Source of the DNA: Gerris lacustris
Taxonomy: Eukaryota; Arthropoda; Insecta; Hemiptera; Gerridae
Assembly: GCA_951217055.1 (NCBI GenBank)
Contig: OX578281.1
Coordinates: 59,708,043 to 59,772,042 of the forward strand
Direction: 5' to 3'
Length of the DNA: 64,000 bases
The position numbers and the translations under genes were made by a program. The notes beneath the pieces are model-generated. The model saw only the letters and a program-made list of their open reading frames with translations, had not been told where the DNA came from and ran no database searches. Shown here piece after piece: positions 26,398 to 36,394 of this stretch. Position 1 is the first letter of the stretch; each line of letters begins with the position of its first letter.

Positions 26398-27488
26398 TTT
26401 ACCCAATCCATGATGTGCGGTATCTTGCGGAAGATCTAGTCTTATTAGCATTGATATTGTTTTTGGTTAGAGGGCATTGTGCAGTGAGATGTGCAGCCTG
26501 ACGATGCAGTTAATGCATATCTTGTGACGGTCGATATAACAATGTAATGTGTGACGTCATTATATCTGTTTCCATTCTGTTGTAGTCGGTTTCTCGGTAA
26601 AGGCTCCGTGTTGTTTTTCAGCGGAAGGTTTTCATTGTGTGTCGGGGATATCGAATAGAAGGAACCCGAATCCTTCTTGTTATTTCCTTAATTACAAGCG
26701 GGTCGTCTCCCCTCTACGTTTCTAAAGGTGCCGGTGTCTCCCTCATGGGTGTCCTGCCAGAAGTTAATGGAAGATTCATTGTTCCCCGCTCCCTGGTACG
26801 GAGGACGAGACCGCTTGACATCCTCCCGTGTCCTGGTGTTGGGTCTAACGGTAAAGCCTTTCTGACGGTGTCCCCTAAGGATGCACCTCGGGCCCGCTTG
26901 TCTTTGTTATCTTTCCTTTAAGCCTCAAACACCTCAACAAACACTTCCTTATTGTACCCCGTTCATTCTATCTTCGCTTTACCTTTATCCAATCATATTT
27001 TCATCTGAAGGCTGGCTTAGGTCACAGTTACAAATAAATTGAAATATGATACCGTTTTGTATTGCTGAAAGTCTTATAAGGACAAAGTCTAAAATCGCAT
27101 ATAAGAATGCGATAAAAAAATCTTTAAAGCAATAATTCCTAAATTTAGAAGATGCTTTTGGCGCAAGATCAACAAGTTGCTTTTGGCGCAAGATGTTTAA
27201 GGTGTTTTCATTCGTGGAAGCAATTTTAATTTCACGGATTATTATCATTAATACGAACTAACTAATAATTAATTCCATATTCATTAGGATACGGCCTCCC
27301 AATGTTTAGTGAGTCAAGTTTAGAGTTATTTCTGAAAGCAAGATTGTAATCGCATTTATCTTGGATAAAAAATAACTAATATATTTTTAAAATTATATAA
27401 GATTTTGAGCTTGTTTCTTTTTAATATAATTTGTTTGTGAGTGAATAAGTTTAGTTGATTTCTAATGTGTTTATTTGTTTGGTTGCAG
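26398..27488. other. Intron or upstream DNA before the odd-family exon
   Basis: 26400-26930 is GC-richer than average with an unrecognised plus frame (26637-26921). Further on, TTGCTTTTGGCGCAAGAT is tandemly duplicated at about 27150-27195. The final bases are TTTATTTGTTTGGTTGCAG, a good splice acceptor. No upstream exon encoding the preceding fingers was found. Confidence 0.65.
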
Positions 27489-28089
27489 ATATATCCATAG
27501 TAAGGAGAAGCCGTTCAAGTGCGGTGAGTGCGGTAAAGGATTCTGTCAGTCCAGGACTCTGGCAGTTCATAAGATCCTTCATCTTGAGGAGTCTCCTCAT
27601 AAGTGTCCTGTCTGCTCCAGATCCTTCAACCAGAGATCCAACCTCAAGACTCATCTACTCACTCACACGGATCACAAGCCTTACGAGTGCGGATCCTGTG
27701 GTAAAGTGTTCAGAAGGAACTGCGATCTGAGACGTCACGCGTTGACACACGCGGTAGGCGACGTACCTCCCGACGACGAGATAAGGTCTAGATCGCCGTC
27801 TCCAGGTCCTTCCAGACCTCAGCAGCAAGCTCTGCCTCTTTGTCGTCCCAAGACTCCTCCGCCGCCGTTCAGGCCCAGATCTCCTTCGCCCTTCTTGACT
27901 GTGAGAAAAGATCTCCACGCACTTCCGTTCTCGTTGTCACGACGACTTCACTCGATCGAGTCTAAGCTTCCCGACGACCCCGGTCCGGGCCCTTCGGGAA
28001 TGGCCAACCCCCATCCCCAGCCGCCTCAACCGCCCAAACCTCCTCCTCCCAAGAAGGGATTCTCGATCGAAGACATCATGAGACGTTAG
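27489..28089 (+). CDS. odd: Odd-skipped-family zinc-finger factor, last exon
   Basis: Sequence-specific nuclear transcription factor of the odd/sob/bowl (vertebrate OSR) family. In insects these act in segmentation, leg and gut patterning, and Odd represses through Groucho. The exon starts after an AG at 27487-27488; its first base completes an Arg codon, giving [12 protein letters not shown]. So the previous finger's last residues begin the exon and the intron is phase 2. Three complete C2H2 fingers follow ([33 protein letters not shown]), with family-specific [22 protein letters not shown] and RRNCDLRRH. After the fingers is a Ser/Pro- and Pro-rich tail of about 105 residues ending [10 protein letters not shown] and a TAG stop. 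FSIEDIM is the eh1-like Groucho-binding motif known from Odd. The missing 5' exon should carry the N-terminus and first fingers. Paralogue identity among odd, sob and bowl is not settled by this exon. Confidence 0.93.
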
Positions 28090-28626
28090 CCGGACAATCC
28101 ACTTTACTTTGACTTCAAATTCATCTCACGATCACACGGGACTTTAGCCCGATTAACATTTATTTGTTAACAAATTTGTTTTTAAATCATCAAGCTTTTT
28201 ATTTATAAAAGAAATTATTGAAATTTTTTGACGCAATATCTAAAAGAATAATCACAATTCATCACTTTTTTAAATAAGTAAGAATATTAAACATTGTTAT
28301 TCAATGAAAAGCAAATAAGTTAGAAACTCGTTCAATTACGACATTTCTTGTTCTAAATTTTTGCCTTACTCATATTCATACTCATGTATAGACAAGCTAG
28401 ATTTATTACTTGTCCGATGCGTTAAATTTAATTAAATAACCTTATAAATACATAAATAAAGGGCTGTAATGAAATAGTTTTTAAAGAAATTATTTAAAGA
28501 ATATTTTAGAACATAAAAGGCTTTTGCTCTTATCTAGCTAGGAGGCTCAAATCGTTTATAAATTATTTACACACGAATAATTTAATTTTAATCCTACTTA
28601 TATATTTAAACAAACTACATAGATTT
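28090..28626 (+). other. Putative 3' UTR of the odd-family gene
   Basis: AT-rich non-coding DNA after the TAG. The first clear AATAAA is at 28455-28460 (CATAAATAAAGGG), a candidate polyadenylation signal about 370 bp after the stop. No transcript evidence. Confidence 0.4.
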
Positions 28627-28965
28627 GTGGATCTTAAGCTACCGTGATTTTGTTGATCGAGCTACTAAGATATCATAGAACTTAAGCTATCGTGATTTTG
28701 TGGATCGAGCTACTAAGATTTCATGGAACTTAAGATACTGAGATTTTGTGGCACTTGTGCTACTGAGATTTTGTGGCACTTGTGCTACTGAGATTTTATG
28801 GAACTTAAGCTACTGAGATTTTGTGGCACATGTGCTACTGAGATTTCATGGAGCTTAAGCTACCGTGTTATTGTGGAACTTGGACTATCGAGATTTTGTG
28901 GCACGTATACTACTGAGATTTCATGGAACTTAAGCTACCGTGATTTTTTGAAACTTACGACTTTG
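28627..28965. repeat. 25-bp tandem repeat, partly dimeric
   Basis: Units follow GCTACTGAGATTTTGTGGCA plus CTTGT, alternating with forms in which TGGAACTTAA replaces TGGCACTTGT, so a 50-bp dimer is visible in part. It starts about 540 bp after the odd-family stop codon. Confidence 0.88.
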
Positions 28966-30779
28966 CATAGTGAAAAAACTTAAAGAGCAACATTGTTTTC
29001 TGTAAAAAAAAACATATTTATACCTGTTGAAAGTGCACACTAACCAATTTCGACCATGTTTATCGGTTTCACTTGTAAACTGTGGTTAATTGTGGTTTGC
29101 GCATTCACTAATTATAACGAGATAAAGTGATCAAAGCTGGTCATATAAACCACTTTTTCAATTTACTCAATTAGCACACTATTTTCTACTGCAAACTTAT
29201 TTTGTAAAATACACATATTCAATCATTTATAAAAAAATATATTAATAACCCAATTTAACTTGGTTATTGAATACAAATTATTTATTTCTCGATCAAGGTA
29301 TTGAATTTAATTAAAAAAGAAAAAAATTAAAAAAAGAACCAAATTTATATTATTTGATAATAATTAAAATTTTAAATGTACCTTAAATAAAAATCTTTAT
29401 TATAATAATTAAAGATTTGACTTTTATTTATTAGTAATTTTATTTTATTTTTAAATAAATTACTATATAATATATTTATATATATATATATTGTGCAATT
29501 TTTTTTGTTGCTTTAATTTTTTTTCTATTTAACTTAGTTTATAATAAATCAAAAACACTTAAAATTTATATTATTTAAAAAAAAAAGTGGGAGAAGCAAT
29601 GTTTTAATTAATTACTCTAGACTGAAACTACAAATAAATATAATTTATTAATTTCTTTTTTTAATTATTTAAATTTAAAAATTGTAGGTTTCAGAATTAG
29701 TAATATAAAGAAACAAATTACTTTAAAGTAATGTTAATTTGTACTATATTTTTTATAAAAATGGTAATAATAATAATTATGGTAATATTTTTTTTCTTGT
29801 TGCTATGTTTTGTTGTATGATATATTATTTGTTGTTTTTGCTCAAATATGTTTCTCGCTGTAGATTTTTTAAAAAAGAAAAATTGTTTAATTTTTTTTCT
29901 ATTATTATTATTGACATAGATTTTATATATAAATATAGTTATTTTTTAATTATTTTTTGTTCTAATTTAATGATTTTTTGATTAATTTGTTCGGAAAATT
30001 CCAATTTAGGATTTTTGAGAATCCGAATAATAAAGATGTTGTTAGGGTTTTTAAATTAATTAAGGGGTTTATTTATAATTATTTTTTTTTTTTACTGGTG
30101 ACTTATCACCCTTTAATATATTTTTTTCATAACCTCGCTTGAGTTTCCAATCTTTTGATTATAATTTATAAATTAGTTATTAATTATTACTTGCATTATT
30201 TTAAAGACCTTAATCGGGATAGAGGGGATAGAGTGTAGTGAATTAAAAATGTTTCTAAAAATTTATAAAGAGCAGGTGCTGCTAAAATCGAGTCGTGAGA
30301 GAAAAAGGAATTAAATTATAACTTATCAATGGACATCAAATTATTATAAAATTATGTTATGTGTTGTAATAGGTTATTAAGATGCACGCTAAAAATTAAT
30401 ATTAAACGCAAAAAGAGCAAATCTTTAAAGAAGCTAACAATACTTCGTTTTATAACAATAGATAAATATTACAAACAAGGTCAAGCTAATAATTACGTAA
30501 TATAACTATTTATTATAAACGACTTATAAGATGGAAATATTGAAAAGACAAATCATCATAAAACTATTTTATTACAAATAAAGATATCACGTTACAAAAC
30601 ACAACTGATAACAACACAATAGTTTAATATTTTGCCGCTTGAAAGCAGCACTTGCTGTGACTAATTTTAGCAATTTTTTTTAAATGATTTCTTAGTAAAC
30701 GATAGATGATTTAGGTTTGATATTAATATATGATCAGTGTTTGGAAAGAAGTTCCTTATGGCACGTAACAGCGTCTGGA
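28966..30779. other. Very AT-rich intergenic DNA
   Basis: Long A and T runs and short (TA)n. No gene recognised; the plus frame 29739-29981 is F/I/Y-rich from composition alone. Confidence 0.7.
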
Positions 30780-31138
30780 GCCCGGGAGTGAATCCGAAAA
30801 AAACCACCGTCAGGAAATCAACCGATGACGATAACTTAAGTAAAAGATGACCGAGTTAGTTGAAATTCGGTATACATGTTCATTTTACCAATGCCTAGGT
30901 CGATTTCTTTGACAACGTTATCCGCCCAAGCATTCGCCCGCAACGCTCGCGTAAACGTAAGTTTCAAATGTAAAATTGGAATTTTAGGACGGGAAAAAAT
31001 TCTAACTTCATCTGATCAATGAGACAAATAACTTTTATCTACGATTGATACGAAATATAAACATTATATCTCTGTTTAGATGCGTAGAAAGTGATTATTT
31101 ACGTACTTGTATTCATTGCGCATGCGCGTCTCATAGTC

Positions 31139-31194
31139 CTGAAGAATTCCTCTTCTTTACCACGCTAGCGCGGTAAAGAAGAGGAATTCTTCAG
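31139..31194. repeat. Perfect 23-bp-stem hairpin
   Basis: The left arm CTGAAGAATTCCTCTTCTTT plus ACC pairs exactly with 31172-31194. The 10-base centre ACGCTAGCGC is itself nearly self-complementary. The related copy at 40650-40704 keeps the hairpin with several mismatches. Confidence 0.95.
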
Positions 31195-31288
31195 CTTTAC
31201 GCACGATTAGCGAGTTTGTTTACATTTAACAAAACTAATTTGCCGTTCTTTTGTTAAAGTAACTGTTTATATTTTTTAGTGATAAACA

Positions 31289-31447
31289 ATGAGTGAATCA
31301 AGTGACTTTGACGTAAATGTGGAGATTAATACTCCTCCAGAAATAATTTATTCGGCAAAAAATACAACTCAAGATTAATGCCATCTTTATCACGAGAAGA
31401 GATACGAACTTACATACAGCAAGTTTATTTTTTCTGTATTTATTATT
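31289..31447 (+). pseudogene. N-terminal remnant of an element ORF (tyrosine-recombinase-like?)
   Basis: ATG at 31289 opens 29 codons starting MSESSDFDVNVE and ending SAKNTTQD, then a TAA. The same frame continues as CHLYHEKRYELTYSKF before the next stop at 31448. From memory, a family of insect element proteins with tyrosine-recombinase-like (Crypton-type) domains begins with an acidic S/D/E stretch, a PPE-x-x-x-x-A-K motif and then a P-E-K-S-x-x-x-Y-x-x-x-Y-x-x-F block, which this resembles. That assignment is inference. The inverted copy at 40462-40551 keeps the same 29-codon frame. Confidence 0.45.
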
Positions 31448-31729
31448 TAAATCTAACAATCGTAGATAAATTACGGTACGCAACTCGTGCGAAAACGGCA
31501 TTTTGCATTGCTCGTGTGGTTTTACTACCCTCGCTGTCGCTCGGGTGCAAACTCCACACTGGCGCATGCAAAATGCTACTTTCCGCACTCGACTCGTAAT
31601 GTACTATTATAAAATAAATGTTTTTAGTAAAACCAACTCCGACACCACTATGAAGCGTTAAAGATCGCTAAATTCATTAAAGTGGACCTAAGCAATTAAA
31701 ATAGAAAAAACAACGTTTTTACCGATATC

Positions 31730-32044
31730 AAAGGTGCGTTTACACCTGACCCTTCTCTCCGGCAATAATTGTCAAGTGACAGACAGAAATGCTTTTAGTG
31801 TTTACATCTGAGAGAAATTGCTTGAGATTTATGTAGGAGATATATGTCTGACACTTCTCGCAATGCTTAAATTTGCAATAAATGTACGAAAAGGAGTATG
31901 GATTTTCAAATAATCGGTGTTTACATTTGTTAGTATAGAAGTGTCGACACTTATAGCTGAGAGTAGAAACATCAATCTCAGACTTCTGAGATTTCTGTCT
32001 GACATAAATGTCATGCAATAAATGTCACGTGTAAACGCACCTTT
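31730..32044. repeat. 315-bp TIR MITE nested in RD
   Basis: The TIRs are exact over 16 bp (AAAGGTGCGTTTACAC and its complement at 32029-32044). The interior has further imperfect symmetry around TCTGACATTT-like and CAATAAATGT-like motifs. The RD copy at 17950-17975 gives the empty site GATATC-TTACGTTC. The minus frames across it are not called genes. Confidence 0.85.
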
Positions 32045-32180
32045 ACGTTCTAACGTAACGATTTTAATAAAATTTCATACACATCGTCTACACTACCATA
32101 GAGGCAGGCATGTAAAATTTCAACCTGATACAAGCAAAAAAAAGTTTTGTGTAGTGAAGTGATTTATTTTATAATAATTT

Positions 32181-32519
32181 TAATGTAGTATATGCCGCGG
32201 CAGTTAGAACAGTACTGTCCCCTCACTACTCTTTACTATAATCACCCTCTTTAACTATCTACTCATCATGATTAACTATTTTCTCTATTTCAATATATAA
32301 TAAATATTTATGGCAAGACGCTCGCTTCAATGATAAAAAAAATGTTTTTTTCCGTGGTAGGCTGTGAAATAGTAACTTTAGAGCCTAAAAAACATAGCTA
32401 AAATCCATTTTTTCATTACGTGGACTTAAAAAATCTTTTCATTACTCCTAGCTGTAAAGAAAAAATCTTTTACGTCCTAGGCACTAAAAGATTTTTTCTT
32501 TACGGCGGGTAGTTGTCAA
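32181..32519. other. Unassigned DNA with hairpin at 32454-32505
   Basis: GTAAAGAAAAAATCTTTTA pairs with TAAAAGATTTTTTCTTTAC around a loop containing CCTAGG. No gene. Confidence 0.6.
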
Positions 32520-32870
32520 AACTTCCGTTAGTACCGCTGCAGTCTTTGTAGAAATGCTTCTAGTACGATTAAAATCCGCTAGATGTCAATGCGTTTTGTT
32601 TATCTTTTCTTATAGTGTAACCTCATTTTAAGGTTTCTCTTTTTAAGTCTTAAGTATGTACTAATATTTGTTATTATTATATATTGATTAGTGATTAATA
32701 TTTAATGTTTCTTCATTGTCTGCTACCTCGGAAAAAATAGCATATGCTACGCGACTTTGAAGTGTTTTTCCTTTACCTTGGCAATATTTACTGTCTCGCT
32801 TCGCTCGACAGTAAATGTAATTGCCGCGGTAAAGAAAAAACTCACTTCACAGCCTAGTAACATAATATAC
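32520..32870 (+). repeat. RE element, plus-oriented copy
   Basis: Matches 38999-39240 in reverse: CCGCTAGATGTCAATGCGTT at one side and CTGCTACCTCGGAAAAAATA, then GCATATGCTAC, toward the other. It ends in an imperfect hairpin CTTTACC...GGTAAAG flanked by TGAAGTG and CACTTCA. Confidence 0.8.
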
Positions 32871-33972
32871 TATTCTCTCAATTTTGCCTATGAAGCACAT
32901 GGACGTAATTCACAAACAAACATAAATTAACCCAATACTTACGATTAATTTAATAATTAAATAATAAAAAAAATGAATAATCCCTCGATTATTAATTAAA
33001 AATCTGCAACAGTATAAGTTGGTTTCTCAAATTTGCCTGTATTTGTGATATAATGTTGTTTGTAAATATAGCTGTTAATTTACAATTATTATTATAAATA
33101 GAAAAAAAATAAGAAATTTGAATTTCTTAAATGATTTATTTTATATAAAAAAAATATAATTATTATAAAAAAAATGGTCAAATATAATTTACACGTACTT
33201 TTTTTTTTTTCTTTTGTGCAAATTATATATAAATATGAATACATAAAAATTGGTTTGTTGGAATAAATTTCGTTATATTAAGATTTTATAAGAATAAATG
33301 TTAGTTAAAAAAAATCTATTTTATTAACTGTATATAGTCTATTATAGATATTATTTTAGGTTTTTTTTTTTTTTTTCATAATTTTTGTTTAATTTTGTAG
33401 ATTAAGTAAATAAATATTCAAATATTCGGAGAGGATCTCAAAATCTAAATAACTTTTTTTTTTTTCATTTTTAATATGTATGTTTCGAAAGAATTTTAAA
33501 ATGCTTACTTTGATGTAAAAATGTCTACTAAAGTAGTTTATTTTATGCCTACAAAAAACATTTAAATAAAATAGTTTTCATAGATGCTAATCTATTTTTT
33601 TTTTGTATCAACTCTCCATAAATAATGTTTTTTTAAAAAATAAAATAAAATAAAGACTGAGTTTATATTCATATAAACGGAATTAATACAACTTACATCT
33701 TTTATGTATAACTGAAGTTAAAATAGCAGTAAACAAATTATTTTTTATTATTTTATATAATATATTTAATTATATGTATTTATTAAATTCATAAAAAATG
33801 TTCACAATAATTATTTGTATAAGCCAGTTTCTGTAAAAAGGTTTTAATTTTTAAATATATTTTGACTTAAATGGATTTTTATTTTTTATATTACATCTAG
33901 CCAAAACTTTTTATTTTCCTGTTTTAAATAAATAAATCATTATTAATCATAAACACAGTTAACACAGAAAAA
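32871..33972. other. Very AT-rich DNA
   Basis: Poly-A and poly-T runs; no gene, RNA or structured repeat recognised. Confidence 0.75.
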
Positions 33973-34365
33973 AGAAATTACATATACAATAGACGCATGT
34001 TACATAATTATAAAATAAATTACATACACAATAGACATTGTACATAATTATAAAAGAAATTCGATATACAAGAGACATTTTACATAATTATAAAAGAAAT
34101 TTCATCTACAATTGACATTTTAAATAATGGTAAAAGAAATTACATACACAATAGATATTTTTTAAAATTATAAAAGAAATTACATATAAAATAGATATTA
34201 TACATAATTATAAATGAAATTTCATCTACAATAGACATTTTACATAATTATAAAAGACATTCATATACAATAGACATGTTACATAATTATAAAAGACATT
34301 CATATACAATAGACATGTTACATAATTATAAAAGACATTCATGTACAATAGACATGTTACATAAT
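33973..34365. repeat. About 40-bp tandem repeat (about 10 units)
   Basis: Units of GAAATTACATACACAATAGA then CATTTTACATAATTATAAAA. The last three are the most alike (AAGACATTCATATACAATAG), indicating the latest expansion at the right end. Confidence 0.9.
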
Positions 34366-34535
34366 AATTCTGTGTTGGTGACCAATTTGATTTGGAGTAA
34401 TATTCGAATAACTAACTTATTAAATGACAAACTTCGTCAATGATTTTTGGTCCACTAACTAATTTTGTACTCATGATCATGAAAATTACATTTTCCACCA
34501 ATGGGTGGTAGATGGGCGCTCTCTACCAGGTTTTT

Positions 34536-35102
34536 TTACTTTCTCATATAAAGAGAAAGTATTGTGATGGCGCGAAAATTCGATTTATGATTTTGATGGA
34601 TTTACACGTTTTGAGGTCACCTGAGTCCAAAAAAGTGGTTTCTAAAAAAATGTCTGTCTGTCGTAGTCTGTCCGTGCAGACGTTTGAAGCCTAAACTACT
34701 GGGCCAATTTTAACGAAATTTTGGCATACACGCTCAGAAAAATCATATCCAGAGGCAAAATCGAGAAATGACTTTTAGCTCCAAATTGGGGGGGCGCTAC
34801 CCTCTAAAAACTCTGAAAAAGTTATTTCTCGAAAACGGCTCCGACGATTTTGATTAAAAAAATTCTAAAATGTATAGCCAATTTAAATTCGAATTTAACT
34901 AACGATATAAGCCGCTTCCCCGGGAAAAAATCTAGTTTTTGAGAATATACCTTTAAACTTAGACGGAGAGAGGTCGGGTTTGATTCTCCACCGAGAAGAA
35001 GATATTTTTATGATAAATTTTGATGAAATGTTCAATAATAATGAAATATATACCTAATTATATGAGAAAGTTTGTCTGAGTTGTCTCTGACCGATTTTTT
35101 AA
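34536..35102 (-). repeat. RB element, nearly complete, inverted
   Basis: It reads ACTTTCTCATATAAAGAGAA then AGTATTGTGATGGCGCG and ends GTCTGAGTTGTCTCTGACCG. The T-arm-like motif GAGGTCGGGTTTGATTCTCC lies at about 34970 on this strand, the same relative place as in other RB copies. No ORF of substance. Confidence 0.82.
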
Positions 35103-35747
35103 AATGCTTATAGCCAAGCTTTGTCTCCCAAACTTTGAACTTAGCCACATTCTTCATATCACATTCTTTATAAAAGGCACTAAAAGATTAAATGGTACAC
35201 AAAAATCTAGCTTGATTTTAGTCAGACACTTTTTTGCACGCTATCTCCTAGACTCTAGACTCTAGACTATAAGACGTATTCAGAGAGTTCTCGTGGTTCT
35301 CTAGAATATTCGATAAAGACCGAAGATACCTTCTTTGTGTAAGTTTTGTGAGTATACAGCTCCTCAACTATATTTTTTTTTTTAGGTTGAAAGGAAACAA
35401 CAGTTCATTAAATATTTTAGTTTAGTTGTTACGTTGTTACCGTCGAACGAATACTCCGTCTAGTATGGTTACTTTTAATATTTTTTTTGTAAAGCATTGT
35501 GTCCGTTTAAGTTTCGTTGAGTGAATCAACCATGCATCCTGAACATATTAAAAAGGATACCAGACTCCTGAAGTTTAAAGTAAAAAAAGTAATTAAGCGA
35601 GAAAATAAAGATCTTAGATAAACTAAGAGCAGATATTATGTCAGCTATATCTGATGTGACGCCACAAATATTTTTTTTATTTTATGCTTTTATTATTATT
35701 ATTATTTTTTTTTTTACTATTATTCGCTAAAATATTTTATTTTTTGT
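35103..35747. other. Unassigned intergenic DNA
   Basis: No gene recognised. A small tandem ACTCTAGACTCTAGACT lies at about 35252-35269. Confidence 0.65.
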
Positions 35748-35929
35748 TTCCGGTTCTCTTCCCCATGCTAACTAATTTTATATTATTAGCACCTATATCT
35801 TCAAAATTACTCATCTGATTTTTTAAAAAAAATTTTGATGGTTTGTCTTATTTAGCCCACAGATTTTGTCATAATAATTTTTACCGTCTACGCTCATTGA
35901 ATATTTGTTTGAGATTTTGATTCATTTTG
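35748..35929 (+). repeat. RA internal fragment
   Basis: GGTTCTCTTCCCCATGCTAA, then CACCTATATCTTCAAAATTA and the TGGTTTGTCTTATTTAGCCC motif follow the middle of RA. It is interrupted on its right by the RC palindrome. Confidence 0.65.
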
Positions 35930-36192
35930 AAATATCTTTCTTCAATTTTTAAGTTTTTGGTATTTTTTATACTACGGAAAGTTTAAATTTTAATTTAAAT
36001 CAAATTATAATTATTATTAACGTCGGGAAACAGACAGTGAAAAATACACTCCAGCGCCGGGATTTGAACCACGGGTCTCCTGTACTGGAAATACAGGAGA
36101 CCCGTGGTTCAAATCCCGGCGCTGGAGTGTATTTTTTACTGTCTGTTTCCCGTAGTTAATAATAATTATAATTTGATTTAAATATCTTTCTT
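35930..36192. repeat. RC inverted duplication with 13-bp target duplication
   Basis: The element 35943-36179 is flanked by AAATATCTTTCTT at 35930-35942 and 36180-36192. The inside is two RC halves in opposite orientation with about 88 bp arms and only two or three mismatches, around the 7-base CTGGAAA at 36085-36091. The left arm continues a further 50-60 bp to the RC end; the right arm stops early. Each arm carries the tRNA-like 3' half with a perfect B box, GGTTCAAATCC. Confidence 0.9.
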
Positions 36193-36394
36193 TAGAATGA
36201 TCCTAATACGTCTGTTACTTCGTTAACATCGAAGCAATTGTATAATAATTTTTGCTAATTGAACAACAATTAAAAAACAGTAATTACAAAAAGTCAATTT
36301 TAATAATAAAAGGATAACTATATGCGATAATAGACTAAGTTAAAAAAGCACATACTTATAAGGCAAGCATGTAGGCGAAAAAAAAAAAAAAAAT

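Larger units (their letters stand above)
31033..31612 (+). mobile_element. Inserted element with hairpin and N-terminal ORF remnant
   Basis: It interrupts RD. Most of it (from the hairpin to about 31604) recurs inverted at 40265-40710. It carries a perfect hairpin at 31139-31194, a 29-codon ORF at 31289-31378 and then untranslatable sequence. It looks like an internally deleted, non-autonomous derivative of a larger coding element. Confidence 0.7.
30780..32180 (-). repeat. RD element, inverted copy split by two insertions
   Basis: Three RD segments in the order expected for the reverse of 17845-18370: about 30800-31032, 31613-31729 and 32045-32170. Removing 31033-31612 and 31730-32044 restores colinearity. 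Junction landmarks are ATGAGACAAATA, then AATGTTTTTAGTAAAACC at 31617, then ACCGATATC at 31721, then ACGTTCTAACG at 32045. Confidence 0.8.

Noticed and set aside
24933..26501. 522-codon open frame as a repetitive protein gene
   Set aside because: It is produced by the 23-bp minisatellite, whose unit lacks stops in all three forward frames. The three frames are equally open, and 1-bp insertions occur without any sign of frame preservation.
27451..27918. Minus-strand frames opposite the zinc-finger exon
   Set aside because: Shadows of the odd-family coding strand with no family features.
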